Shown: positions 24,668-34,326, numbered from the stretch's first letter. The stretch: DNA of 64,000 bases from Cytophagaceae bacterium (GCA_016722655.1 JADKIR010000005.1:930001-994000), one strand, 5' to 3'. Numbers and translations: made by a program. Notes: generated by a model from the letters alone, not told the origin.

Positions 24668-27639
24668 ATGTATCTCAATTGTCACTCATATTACTCGATG
24701 CGGTATGGCACCCTGAGCCCGGAGGCACTGGTAGAGCATGCCCAAAAACTGGGAGTTAAACGACTGGCATTGACCGACATCAACCTCATCTCGGGGGTGT
24801 ATGACTTTGTAAAAGAATGTAAAGCAGCCGGCATTGAACCTGTAGTGGGTGTGGAGTTTCGCAATGGCGACGAACTGCGATATATATGCCTGGCACAAAA
24901 TACCGAGGGTTTTGCCGAAATTAACCAGCACCTGAGCACCCACCTGCTCACCGAAACACCCTTTGCTATACAAGCACCAAATTTTAATAATGTATATGTT
25001 ATCTATCCCATCGAAGTGCTTTCGACCTACAACCGACTCAAACCTCACGAATATGTGGGTGTCGGCCACTGGCAGTTTAATGCCCTCTTTCGTTTCAGAT
25101 CCCAGCTGGAACCGGAAAAAGCCGTCGCCTGGCAGCCGGTTACGTTTCTGGACCGCCCAAATTACAACCTGCACCGCCTGCTGCGAGCCATCGACCACAA
25201 TGCACTACTGAGTAAGCTGCCAGTCACTGCACATGCTACCGTGCATGAGCATTTTATGCCGCCGGCGGAGCTTTTAAAACTATTTGAGGCCTACCCTGAA
25301 ATGATTCTGAACACCGAACGCCTCCTCGGAAATTGTGAATTTGTTTTTGACAACGAGTCACCCAAAAACAAACGTGTGTTTACCTCTTCTGCCGCTGATG
25401 ACCTTGAGTTATTGCAAAAACTCGCCTATGACGGCATGCTGTACCGATATGGTAAAGGCCACAAAGAAGCTAAAAAACGTGTGGACCGGGAGCTGGGGAT
25501 TATCAACGAGCTGGGTTTTGGCTCCTATTTTCTGATTACCTGGGATATTATCCGCTACGCACGCTCCCGGGGGTACTATCACGTAGGCCGTGGATCGGGA
25601 GCCAATAGCATGGTGGCTTACTGTGTGGGCATCACCGATGTGGACCCTATAGAGCTGGATCTGTATTTTGAGCGGTTTATCAACCCCCATCGCACGTCGC
25701 CCCCTGACTTTGACATTGACTTCAGCTGGGATGAGCGTGACGAGATCATTGACTATGTATTTAAACGTTATGGCCGCGACCACGTGAGCCTGATGGCTAC
25801 GTACAATACTTTTAAGGGCGGTCGATTTACCGCGAACTGGGCAAAGTTTTTGGTCTGCCAAAACCTGAAATAGACGACCTGATTAATAACCCGTCAACTG
25901 TACAGCACCGCAACGAGCACACGCAGTATATTTTCAAATACGCCCCGATGATGATTAATTTTCCTGAGCACCTGAGTATTCATGCGGGCGGAATATTGAT
26001 TTCGGAGGAGCCCATGTACCGGTATTCGGCTCTGCAACCTATGCCCAAAGGTTTTCCTATTTGTCAGTTTGACATGTATGTAGCCGAAGATGTGGGCTTT
26101 GCGAAATTTGACGTACTGAGCCAGCGTGGCCTGGGACATATCAAAACCTGCGTGGACATAGTGCGTGAAAATCACAAAGTCAACATCGACATCCATGCTG
26201 TACAGGATTTCAAACGTGACCCAAAAATCAGACAAAAACTGGTGGAGCACGAAACCATGGGGGCATTTTATGTCGAGAGTCCCGCGATGCGGCAACTCAT
26301 ATGGAAACTAAGATGCGACAATTACCTGACATTGGTGGCGGCCAGCTCTATCATCAGACCCGGCGTGTCGGCCAGCGGCATGATGCAGGAGTATATCAAA
26401 CGTCATCACAACCCGGCGAGCATCAGCTATATACATCCCAAAATGGAAGAATTGCTGCAGGAAACATACGGTGTAATGGTGTACCAGGAAGATGTAATCA
26501 AGGTGGCTCACCATTTTGCGGGCCTTACGCTGGCCGAAGCCGATGTGCTGCGACGTGCCATGAGCGGAAAGTACCGCTCCAAAAAAGAATTTCAACGGAT
26601 CGTTGACAAGTGGTTTGTCAATTGCCGTGAACGTGGTTATCCTGATGACATTGCCAAAGAGGTTTGGCGACAGATTGAGAGTTTTTCGGGTTATAGTTTT
26701 TCAAAAGCCCACTCGGCAAGTTTTGCAGTTGAGAGCTACCAGAGTCTTTACCTGAAAGCGTACTATCCCCGGGAATTTATGGTGGCGGTTATCAACAACT
26801 TCGGTGGTTTTTATAATACCGAAATGTATGCCCACGAGGCCAGTCGCTACGGAGCCAAACTGGAAGCTCCTGAGATCAACCAAAGCCTGTATCTGACCCG
26901 GATAGAAGAACGCACCATATGGCTTGGCTGGATTCATATACAAGGCCTGGAAAGTCGGAGCATCGACGCCATGCTCAAAAGCCGCACAGATGAAGGTGAC
27001 TTCGTGAGTTTTCAGGACTTTGTGCATCGTGTACCCCTTGGTCTCGAGCAAATGAGCATTTTGATACGTGTGGGAGCGTTCAGGAGTTTTGGTTTGAGTA
27101 AAAAAGAACTGCTTTGGGAAGCCCATTTCTTCCACTACAAAGCACCAAAGGCCGTGAGTCAGGGAAATGAACTTTTTGAATGGGAAGAACAGAAATTCGA
27201 GTTACCGCCATTGGAAAGCCATTGGCTGGAAGACTGTTATGACGAAATGGAACTACTGGGATTTCCGCTGGATTCACCTTTTAAGCTCATTGCCGAAACA
27301 CCCACCTCAAAACTTACCGCCTCGGAGTTGATCCATCTGGTGGGAAAACGGGTAGCTATTTATGGTTACATGGTAACTTATAAAGCTATCAGGACTAAAA
27401 ATCACAAAAACATGGCTTTTGGCTATTTTATCGACCACGAAGGGGAGTTTTTTGACACCACTCACTTTCCGCAAAATATAGAAAAGTATCCCTTCAGAGG
27501 GAAAGGGGTTTACTACATTGAAGGCAAAGTGGTAGAGGAATACGGTTTCCCCAGTCTCGAAGTGCTTTTTATGCGTAAATGCGAACTAAAAACCGACCCC
27601 AGGGTATCAGGCAATGCGAGAATGAACGCTTTGAATTAA
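24668..27639 (+). pseudogene. dnaE2: DNA polymerase III alpha-type error-prone polymerase (DnaE2-like), frameshifted
   Basis: The N-terminal part (24668-25873) has the PHP domain (MYLNCHSYYSMRYGTLSPEA, GIEPVVGVEFRNG) and polymerase motifs VGRGSGANSMVAYCVGI and PPDFDIDFSWDERD. The C-terminal part (open from about 25820, ending 27639) has GVMVYQEDVIKVAHHFAG, FSKAHSASFAVESYQSLYLK and an OB-fold end. The first frame drifts after NTFKGG. Adding one C next to base 25819 restores FKGRSIYRELGKVFGLPKPE and joins both halves. Thus one missing base, real or from sequencing, separates an otherwise complete gene. Similarity favours the ImuC/DnaE2 group used in mutagenic repair. No imuA or imuB is nearby. 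Base composition is richer in G+C than its neighbours. Start ATG 24668 is preferred to TTG 24650. Confidence 0.85.
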
Positions 27640-27670
27640 GTACCAAAACACTCCCAGTGTAAAATACAAA

Positions 27671-28366
27671 TCAGTCACAATTTCCGGTTTCTATATCACA
27701 GGAGTCGCCGGACCCGGCTTTAATTTCTGCGGCCATTTCTGAGTTGATCTGTGTCAGCATGCCCGCAAGAACCTCAGGAGACTGAGCCCCACTTACGCCA
27801 TATTTATCATTAAAAATAAAAAATGGAACGGCCGACACACCCCTTGACTGAAAATATGTAATTTTTTCTTTTACCTGCTCTTTGAGTTGGGCATCACTAA
27901 GCAAGGCATTTGTCTTTTCAACTGCCCAGCCAAACTCCTCCATGATATTGACGAGGTTTTCCTTAGAACTCAGGTCGGTGGCATCTTCAAAATATGCTTT
28001 GAAAAATCTGGCTTTTAAGGCTGTTTTAAAACCCTCTGCATCGGCCTGAAGCATCAAAACATGAAGCGGAAGTGTATTCATGGTGCGGGTCATTTTCCTG
28101 AAATCATAATTTATGCCTTCTCCCCTACCCACATTTTCCATATTTTCAAAAACACTGTAAGCTTGCTCCTCCCCACCAAATTTTGCAGCATAATATTCTT
28201 TCAAGTCACGGCCTTCAGCCGGAACGCCTGGATCTAACTGAAAAGGCTGCCAGGAAACCTCAGTATCTATTTCAGGCACTAAATCCAGTGCTTTTTGAAG
28301 GCGTTTCATGCCCACATAACACCATGGACAAGCCACGTCAGAAACTACATCTATCTTTATTTTCAT
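27671..28366 (-). CDS. FrnE-like DsbA family oxidoreductase
   Basis: A 231-residue thioredoxin-fold protein with the CPWCY active site (Cys13, Cys16) in SDVACPWCYVGMKRLQKAL, and the FrnE-type helical insertion. No signal peptide, so cytoplasmic. The Cys-containing tail (GDSCDIETGNCD) resembles that of other FrnE proteins. Some relatives act as disulfide isomerases or in stress resistance. It is the last gene of the MarR-headed operon, 3 bases after the beta-propeller gene. Confidence 0.9.
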   Translation of the reverse strand: MKIKIDVVSDVACPWCYVGMKRLQKALDLVPEIDTEVSWQPFQLDPGVPAEGRDLKEYYAAKFGGEEQAYSVFENMENVGRGEGINYDFRKMTRTMNTLPLHVLMLQADAEGFKTALKARFFKAYFEDATDLSSKENLVNIMEEFGWAVEKTNALLSDAQLKEQVKEKITYFQSRGVSAVPFFIFNDKYGVSGAQSPEVLAGMLTQINSEMAAEIKAGSGDSCDIETGNCD

Positions 28367-28369
28367 TAA

Positions 28370-29644
28370 TTAAAAATCTTCAATCACTCTCAAAGAATGT
28401 ATTCCCTTTGAGGTGTTAATCATCGAACTTTGCTTTTCTACTTTTGGATTATTTCCGCCGGTAAAATTAAAAAACTGAATTCCTCCTGTAGATTTTCCAA
28501 AATTCAGGAATTGCATAAAACTCACAGCCAGATTATTTCCATTTTTATCAAAAACTACTCCTGATGGCATCACACCATCAAGCGAAACATTGATTTTGTT
28601 TTGAAGTGTCCCTTCGGGCTGCAACAAAAGCACCGAAAGAGAACCTTTGCCTGTATTTTTGGAAACAGGATATTCAAAAGATTTTTTCTGATTGGTAACC
28701 AGAATAAATTTTCCAGAAGGATGAATCACCATAGCCGAAGGGTTTTCTTCCACTTCAGCCTTGGAAATAAGGGCATGGGTACCGTTGTCTTCTAGCGAAA
28801 ACCTAACAACAAAAACCTGACCTTTTTGCCCTAAAGAATTGGTACCAGGTTCATCTCGGCTATCTAAAACCAGAAAATACTTCCCGTCTTTTGTAAATTC
28901 ACCCGCCTTGAGGTTGCCTTCCATTTTTATGGTATTGCCTACGAGTTCCAGTCTGATAATATTTCCCGTAGGGCCATCTCTGAGCACTTTAACAAGACCA
29001 ATTTCGCGTGTTTCTTTTTTCAAAAAAACCAAAAAATCTTCGGTTGGATGCCAGACTACATCTGAAATTGTGCCATTTCCAAGTGCTACCGGCCTCTGAA
29101 TTAACCTCACCGGCTTTCCGGTTTCATCCAACTCAAACACCTGCAATTCCTGATTGTAACCTTCGGCAGCAACAGCCAGATATTTATTGTCTTTGCTCAA
29201 TGCCAGCGATTTGGGATTGGGTGCTACCTGAAAACGATACCCGGGCTTTACATTTCGAAGATTGGTAATATCAACCACACTTACAAAATTCCCATCGGGG
29301 GTACTTTTGAGGTTATACTCCTGGCCAGCAGCATCCTTTTTGAATGAGTTATGGCTTTCTAACACATAACAAATACGATGATCAGATTTAATGGCGATAT
29401 TTTTAAACGCATCCAGTGCAGAATTGGAGACCGTTTGCTCATTTCCTTCTTCATCCAACTCAAGCGGAAAAACAAAAGAACCGATTTTATCGGTTGCCAT
29501 CTTGTCTTTTTTCACAATTCCTGTTCCGAAACTGTAGGGATTAAAATCACCATCATTCAAAAACAAAAGACCCTTGGCTTCAAAATTAATATTCTGAGCC
29601 TGAACGGTAATTACCGAAAAAACGAGAAAGAATACTTTTTTCAA
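28370..29644 (-). CDS. Secreted beta-propeller protein
   Basis: A 424-residue exported protein: signal peptide ending VQAQ, then repeated blades with the pattern LSKDNKYLAVAAEGYNQELQ, WHPTEDFLVFLKKE, FTKDGKYFLVLDS, HPSGKFILVTNQ and FDKNGNNLAVSF. These are WD/YVTN or lactonase-type propeller blades, about seven. No catalytic residue can be assigned. It lies within the MarR operon, between the Dabb protein and the FrnE-like enzyme. Confidence 0.8.
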   Translation of the reverse strand: MKKVFFLVFSVITVQAQNINFEAKGLLFLNDGDFNPYSFGTGIVKKDKMATDKIGSFVFPLELDEEGNEQTVSNSALDAFKNIAIKSDHRICYVLESHNSFKKDAAGQEYNLKSTPDGNFVSVVDITNLRNVKPGYRFQVAPNPKSLALSKDNKYLAVAAEGYNQELQVFELDETGKPVRLIQRPVALGNGTISDVVWHPTEDFLVFLKKETREIGLVKVLRDGPTGNIIRLELVGNTIKMEGNLKAGEFTKDGKYFLVLDSRDEPGTNSLGQKGQVFVVRFSLEDNGTHALISKAEVEENPSAMVIHPSGKFILVTNQKKSFEYPVSKNTGKGSLSVLLLQPEGTLQNKINVSLDGVMPSGVVFDKNGNNLAVSFMQFLNFGKSTGGIQFFNFTGGNNPKVEKQSSMINTSKGIHSLRVIEDF

Positions 29645-29668
29645 TTATTGATAAATATTTATACAAAT

Positions 29669-29989
29669 TTAGCGACCAAATGCATCATAAACCTGAACTC
29701 TGCTCCAAAGATGTCCATAATTCTCGATAAATTTTAGATGGTCAGGATGCGTCTGATAAATATCCTGATCTTCGGCAGATTCAAAAATAAAGGTAATGCT
29801 CCAGCAAAAAGTAGAATCAATAACCTCACGACGCGTGCCGGCGGGTGCACCTATATAGGCATCTTTTATTTCGCTGATTTGCGAAAGCTCACTTAAACCT
29901 TTCAACAACAACTGTTTGTGACCTGAATTGTCATTTTCTTTTAACCAAAAAAATACAGTATGCACAAAGCCTTCTTGTAATTTACCCAT
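29669..29989 (-). CDS. Dabb (stress-responsive alpha/beta barrel) protein
   Basis: A 106-residue ferredoxin-like dimeric barrel protein: VHTVFFWLKENDNSGHKQLL at the start, IGAPAGTRREVIDSTFCWS in the middle, and DIYQTHPDHLKFIENYGHLW near the end, which is the classical Dabb ending. Function is unknown for most members; some are olivetolic-acid-cyclase-like enzymes. It is 3 bases downstream of the hydrolase gene and translated with it. Confidence 0.88.
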   Translation of the reverse strand: MGKLQEGFVHTVFFWLKENDNSGHKQLLLKGLSELSQISEIKDAYIGAPAGTRREVIDSTFCWSITFIFESAEDQDIYQTHPDHLKFIENYGHLWSRVQVYDAFGR

Positions 29990-29992
29990 TTC

Positions 29993-31183
29993 TCAATTCT
30001 TATATTTTCCAAAAAAATCCATCGTACCCAATACAAATGTTGACACTGAAGAATCATGCGTACCACCGGCAACAGTGATGAGTTCAACCGACGTTGAGCC
30101 TTTTGCCTTCATTGCTGCTGCAGCAGTCGAAGAATTAAGGTAAGGCACATAAGGATCTTTGTCACCATGATACAGTCTGGTTGGAGTTTTTACTTTCCAG
30201 TCAAAAATATCATTATCCGCCATGGCTTGCGTCCATTTAGCATCCCCATTTGCCAATATAGCTTGTTTAAATGCCGGATTTAATATTTCGTCAAATGGTT
30301 TTGAAATAGAAACCAGATGTTTTTTATCACTTATTTCAGGCACATAAGCAGCAGCAAAATAATCACTTAATGGCTTATTGATCTTATACAGTCGGTCATA
30401 AGTAAGCATTACCCATAGATACGACCTGTTATTTCCGGCATCACCATTGGTCTTTTGCGTCAGGAAGTTTTTAACAGTTTGGGTTTTATTATAAGCTCCC
30501 GCCCCACAACTTGAAGCCTTCAGATTAAAAACTGATGCATATTGCTCTTCGATGAGTTTCTGTGTGGCCAAAGTGGCATATCCACCCTCAGAATATCCTG
30601 CCAACATAAGGTTTTGATTCCAGTTAAGGTCCAGTTTTTTTGCCATTTCTTTCACAGCCAAAAGAAAATCCACATTGGGTTTGGCAAGGCCGTCTTTATG
30701 TTCGTATGGATGTGGGTAAGATTTAGATTCTCCATAGCCAAGATAATCGGGCATGGCAACCAAATAACCAATAGATGAAAAAAACATACCCAGATAAGAT
30801 TCTGAACTACTGTTAAAATAAGAAGGTGCTTTGTTTTCTTCGAAAATAGTACCATGCTGATACCCAAGCATAGGATAAGCAGTCGTTAAATCGGTTGGTA
30901 CAATAACCGCCCCTGATGCAATAATCGCATCGCCCTCAGGAGTTTTGGTATTGTATTTCAGTCGGTAGGTTTTCATTCCTGACTGAATAAACAAAGCAAT
31001 CGAAGCACTCTGGGCACCAAAAACACTGGTTATCTCACTTTGAAATTTACTTTTGCTGATTTCAGCCACCTGTTCAAATGAAACCAGATATTGATCCGCA
31101 GGCTCGGGATCGTTGTTTTTACAAGATATTATCCAAAAGAATAAAAGCAGAACCGGGATTTTGGACAGGTTTTTTATTTTCAT
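29993..31183 (-). CDS. Alpha/beta-hydrolase lipoprotein (secretory-lipase-like esterase)
   Basis: A 396-residue lipoprotein: hydrophobic signal with lipobox WIISC (Cys21). The hydrolase domain has the nucleophile elbow GYSEGG (Ser198), an acid in HGDKDPYVPY and the His of GGTHDSS. The long lid region and YLGYGESKSYPHPYEH segment resemble secretory lipases and feruloyl/acetyl esterases of Bacteroidota. It acts at the cell envelope. It follows the marR gene by 29 bases and may be what the regulator controls. Confidence 0.88.
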   Translation of the reverse strand: MKIKNLSKIPVLLLFFWIISCKNNDPEPADQYLVSFEQVAEISKSKFQSEITSVFGAQSASIALFIQSGMKTYRLKYNTKTPEGDAIIASGAVIVPTDLTTAYPMLGYQHGTIFEENKAPSYFNSSSESYLGMFFSSIGYLVAMPDYLGYGESKSYPHPYEHKDGLAKPNVDFLLAVKEMAKKLDLNWNQNLMLAGYSEGGYATLATQKLIEEQYASVFNLKASSCGAGAYNKTQTVKNFLTQKTNGDAGNNRSYLWVMLTYDRLYKINKPLSDYFAAAYVPEISDKKHLVSISKPFDEILNPAFKQAILANGDAKWTQAMADNDIFDWKVKTPTRLYHGDKDPYVPYLNSSTAAAAMKAKGSTSVELITVAGGTHDSSVSTFVLGTMDFFGKYKN

Positions 31184-31212
31184 AGCTCTTTTTAATATAA
31201 TAAACCGAAAAA

Positions 31213-31680
31213 TTACTTTTCAGTTTCATTATTACGCATTTTATCCAGGAGATTATTGAGTTGTGCATATTCTTCCTGACTCATATTGCCCATTTCTTTT
31301 TCCATGTTTCCGAGTGTCTCGGTTACTTTTGCCAAAAAAACCTTTCCTTTTTCAGAAATTATCACATCACAAGCCCGCCGATTTCCAATTTTTTGGTCGC
31401 GATTGACGTAACCTTTCAAAAACAACTTATCAACTAATCTCGATGCATTTGACATCTTATCAAGCATCCGGCTAATAATTTCGTTGATTGTAATCGGTTG
31501 TCCTTTTTGACCATTGAGAATCCTTAAAACATTGTATTGTTGCAAACTAATGCCGTGTTTTTTCAGCATTTTATTTTGTTTCAGGAGTAGCCAGTTGTTG
31601 GTAAAAATAATATTTACCAGTGCTTTTTCTTTTTCGTTTTTAAATGGCCGTGTTTGTTTTATTTCCTGTTCTAAACTCAT
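31213..31680 (-). CDS. MarR family transcriptional regulator
   Basis: A 155-residue winged-helix regulator: helix 1-2 region FTNNWLLLKQNKMLKKHGIS, recognition region ISRMLDKMSNASRLVDKL, wing KIGNRRACDVIISEKGK, and a long dimerisation helix at the end. MarR proteins bind palindromic DNA as dimers and often repress their own operon until a ligand binds. A 10-base-arm palindrome overlaps its promoter (31714-31740). It heads a five-gene operon of envelope and redox proteins. Confidence 0.92.
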   Translation of the reverse strand: MSLEQEIKQTRPFKNEKEKALVNIIFTNNWLLLKQNKMLKKHGISLQQYNVLRILNGQKGQPITINEIISRMLDKMSNASRLVDKLFLKGYVNRDQKIGNRRACDVIISEKGKVFLAKVTETLGNMEKEMGNMSQEEYAQLNNLLDKMRNNETEK

Positions 31681-31713
31681 ATTTTTGCACTTTATTAAGA
31701 AAAAAATAAAATG

Positions 31714-31740
31714 TTTTTACATTAAATACAAATGTAAAAA
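31714..31740. promoter_or_regulatory. Palindromic operator overlapping the marR promoter
   Basis: Perfect arms TTTTTACATT (31714-31723) and AATGTAAAAA (31731-31740) are separated by 7 bases. The minus-strand -7 element TACATTTG (31729-31736, TAnnTTTG) lies inside the palindrome, about 50 bases upstream of the marR ATG. This is the arrangement expected for autorepression. The divergent maf gene starts 30 bases away. Confidence 0.65.
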
Positions 31741-31769
31741 AAATTATCCTGAATCAGAAAAAACCATAA

Positions 31770-32348
31770 ATGAAATTAACAAAAAAACTTATTCTGGCAT
31801 CAAATTCTCCGCGAAGAAAAGACATTATGCAAATGGCAGGATTTGATTTTGAGGTAATTGTGAAACCGACTGACGAGGCATTTTCTGATGAAATGGACCT
31901 TTATGAAGTGCCGGGATATCTGGCCAAAAAAAAGGCTGAGTGTTTCCAAAATTCCAATCCCGACGACCTTATTCTCTGTGCCGATACCGTTGTGATTTTG
32001 GATAATAAAATCCTGAATAAACCGGAAGATATACTTCAGGCAGAGGAAATGTTGAAAAATTTGAGTGGAAAAACGCACGAGGTAGCCACAGCAATATGTC
32101 TGAAAGTTGGGAATGAATATGCAATAAAAACAGATATTGTTAAGGTTACATTTAAAGAACTTTCGCAAGCAGAAATAGATTACTATCTTAAAAATCATAC
32201 TCCGCTTGACAAAGCCGGAGCCTATGGCGTGCAGGAATTTATCGGAATGATCGGAATTCCGAAAATAGAAGGTTCTTTTTACACTGTAATGGGGCTACCC
32301 ATTCATTTGGTTTATCAATTATTAACCCCATATTTGAGCTGGAATTAA
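31770..32348 (+). CDS. maf: Maf family nucleoside triphosphate pyrophosphatase
   Basis: A 192-residue Maf/YhdE protein that hydrolyses dTTP/UTP or modified nucleotides to monophosphates. Signature segments: LILASNSPRRKDIM near the start, LCADTVVILD in the middle (catalytic Asp) and DKAGAYGVQEF. Divergent from marR, and first of four co-directional genes. Confidence 0.93.
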   Translation: MKLTKKLILASNSPRRKDIMQMAGFDFEVIVKPTDEAFSDEMDLYEVPGYLAKKKAECFQNSNPDDLILCADTVVILDNKILNKPEDILQAEEMLKNLSGKTHEVATAICLKVGNEYAIKTDIVKVTFKELSQAEIDYYLKNHTPLDKAGAYGVQEFIGMIGIPKIEGSFYTVMGLPIHLVYQLLTPYLSWN

Positions 32349-32357
32349 AATATAGCT

Positions 32358-32603
32358 ATGAAAGATTCGATAACGATATATCTGAACGAAAAAGACGACA
32401 AAGTTTATGTAAAAGTGCCACCTAACGGGCAGTGCCATTTTTCATTACAAAATCTGGCGGGAAAAATACTTCAGGAAGAGGTCCATGATAAAGAATTGCA
32501 TGATTTTGACCTGACCGGTTTAGCCGACGGGATTTATTTTGTGATTGTCAATCAAAACGAAAATATCAGATCCAAGAAAATCGTAAAAGGTTACCATCCT
32601 TAA
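32358..32603 (+). CDS. Small protein resembling a stand-alone T9SS sorting domain
   Basis: An 81-residue protein. The pattern FSLQNLAGKILQEEV, then FDLTGLADGIYFVIV, then IRSKKIVKG is that of the type A C-terminal sorting domain of type IX secretion substrates (strand, Gly-Lys turn, Leu-x-x-G-x-Y strand, final Lys-Lys-Ile). But no signal peptide and no cargo domain precede it, so it is not an ordinary secretion substrate. The gene is 9 bases after maf and 15 bases before the nucleotidase. It could be a beta-sandwich protein of other use. Confidence 0.7.
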   Translation: MKDSITIYLNEKDDKVYVKVPPNGQCHFSLQNLAGKILQEEVHDKELHDFDLTGLADGIYFVIVNQNENIRSKKIVKGYHP

Positions 32604-32618
32604 AAAAATAGTTTATAA

Positions 32619-33140
32619 ATGAGATTTATAGTTGACATGGATGATGTTTTGGCGGATGCAAGTCAGGCCATTATTGATATTTTTAATGAAATCAACCATA
32701 CCAATATCGAAAAAAGTTTTTTCGAAACCACTAATTTTTATGAGTTTGTAAATTCGGGAAAATACCAAACCTACCGGCACAGGTTATTTGAGCCGGGCTT
32801 TTTTGGAAACCTGCAGGTAATCCCTGATGCACAGGAGGTTTTGAAAGAACTTTCAGAAAAACATGAAGTATTTGTAGTATCTTCGGCAACCGAATTCCCT
32901 AATTCTCTTAAAGAAAAAATTGATTGGATGCAGCGTAACTTCCCGTTTATCAGCTGGAGAAATTTCGCACTTTGCGGTGATAAATCAATCATCAAAGGAG
33001 ATATAATGATAGACGACCATGAAAAAAACCTCTCCAAATTTGATGGAAGAACCATCCTTTTTGAGGCAGCACACAATCATCATTTAACGGGTTATGAAAG
33101 AGTAAAATCATGGAAAGAAATTGCCGGAATATTTTTATAA
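32619..33140 (+). CDS. 5'(3')-deoxyribonucleotidase family phosphatase
   Basis: A 173-residue HAD-type phosphatase with nucleophile Asp6 and general acid Asp8 in IVDMDDVLAD, VVSSATEFP (motif II), a Lys in ALCGDKSIIKGD and MIDDHEKNL (motif IV). This is the NT5C/YorS-type family, which dephosphorylates deoxynucleoside monophosphates. Next to maf, it suggests a small nucleotide-hygiene group. Confidence 0.88.
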   Translation: MRFIVDMDDVLADASQAIIDIFNEINHTNIEKSFFETTNFYEFVNSGKYQTYRHRLFEPGFFGNLQVIPDAQEVLKELSEKHEVFVVSSATEFPNSLKEKIDWMQRNFPFISWRNFALCGDKSIIKGDIMIDDHEKNLSKFDGRTILFEAAHNHHLTGYERVKSWKEIAGIFL

Positions 33141-33144
33141 AACA

Positions 33145-33768
33145 ATGAGTATCAAAACTTTATTCTTCATCGTCCTTGTATTGGAAATTGGATTCAGCCT
33201 GGCAGGAAACCGCACAGGAGTATTTGTTTTCAAGCCATTGCTTATGCCTTTGCTTCTTGTGGTAGCCTATCAGTCAGGCGTTAAATCAAAAATGCTATAT
33301 CCGGCATTGATTTTTTCTTTTCTGGGGGATGTCTTTTTGATGTTCAGTGGGGAAAATTATTTCATTTATGGCTTAGGCTCTTTCCTTTTGGCACATATTT
33401 TTTATATTTTTTCATTTGGAGTAAAACGTAAATACAACCTAATAACCTCCCTACTGTTTTTGATTTATTCTTCGATTTTTTTCTATTTGATTTACCCCAA
33501 TCTAAATGGTGGCTTGCTAATTCCCGTGATGGTGTATTGCATCGTGTTGACCCTAATGGGCATCACTGCCTGGCATAGAGGAATGGAAGACAAACAATTA
33601 CTCTTTTTTGGCCTTGGGGCAATCCTCTTTATTATTTCGGATTCATTGATTGCTTATTCCAAATTTGTGACTGAAATCCCCTTGAACTCTCTGTGGGTGA
33701 TGAGCACATATGGTTTTGCACAATACCTTATTTTACAAGGATTTATAAATTCAGAATCAGATATTTGA
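33145..33768 (+). CDS. Lysoplasmalogenase/YhhN family membrane protein
   Basis: A 207-residue protein with about eight membrane helices. The diagnostic segment is FLGDVFLMFSGENYFIYGLG followed by a Ser-Phe-Leu-Leu-Ala-His, with conserved Asp and Phe-x-x-His; a second acidic region FIISDSLIAYSKF follows. The human relative TMEM86 cleaves vinyl-ether lysophospholipids; the bacterial substrate is not known. ATG 33145 is chosen over the upstream TTG that overlaps the nucleotidase. Its 3' end overlaps that of marC-like by 12 bases. Confidence 0.85.
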   Translation: MSIKTLFFIVLVLEIGFSLAGNRTGVFVFKPLLMPLLLVVAYQSGVKSKMLYPALIFSFLGDVFLMFSGENYFIYGLGSFLLAHIFYIFSFGVKRKYNLITSLLFLIYSSIFFYLIYPNLNGGLLIPVMVYCIVLTLMGITAWHRGMEDKQLLFFGLGAILFIISDSLIAYSKFVTEIPLNSLWVMSTYGFAQYLILQGFINSESDI

Positions 33769-34326
33769 TTTAACTAACTTTATGGCAATCGCCAGCAAAA
33801 TCAAGCCAAAAACTTTTTGAAGGACTTCTACTGTGCCGGGCTCAAGCTTTTTCTCCAACCAGGCGGAAGATTTCAAAACAATATAAATCAATACCAGATT
33901 GGCCAATATGCCGACAATAATATTTTCCTGCTGATACGCCGCCTTAAGTGAAAGCAATGAGGTCATAGTACCGGCACCGGCGATGATCGGAAACGCTAGC
34001 GGAACCACACTGCTCGCCTTTCCCTGATTGTGAGTATTATGTTTAAAAATCTCTCTTCCGAGTATCATTTCAAAGCCAATAATTAGCAAAATAATGGCTC
34101 CCGCCAGGGCAAAAGACTTTACATCTACACCAAATAACTGAAGGATTTTTGTACCCAAAAAAAGATACCCAAGCATCAATCCACCCGAAATCAAAGTGAT
34201 TCTCTCGGCATAAATGTGCCCTACTTTTTTCCTCAAATTAAGGATTATTGGAATAGAACCCAAAATGTCAATAATTGAAAATAAAATAAGAGTAACAGAC
34301 AAAATCTCTTTGAAATCTAATTTCAT
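33757..34326 (-). CDS. MarC family integral membrane protein
   Basis: A 189-residue protein with six helices: LFSIIDILGSIPIILNLRKK, ALAGAIILLIIGFEMILG, PLAFPIIAGAGTMTSLLSL, typical of MarC (NAAT family; function uncertain, formerly linked to antibiotic resistance). It begins 4 bases after the stop of the class V aminotransferase gene and is co-transcribed with it. Confidence 0.9.
   Translation of the reverse strand: MKLDFKEILSVTLILFSIIDILGSIPIILNLRKKVGHIYAERITLISGGLMLGYLFLGTKILQLFGVDVKSFALAGAIILLIIGFEMILGREIFKHNTHNQGKASSVVPLAFPIIAGAGTMTSLLSLKAAYQQENIIVGILANLVLIYIVLKSSAWLEKKLEPGTVEVLQKVFGLILLAIAIKLVKSNI

Noticed and set aside
25894..26295. Antisense ORF across the polymerase gene
   Set aside because: It is a shadow of the conserved polymerase frame.
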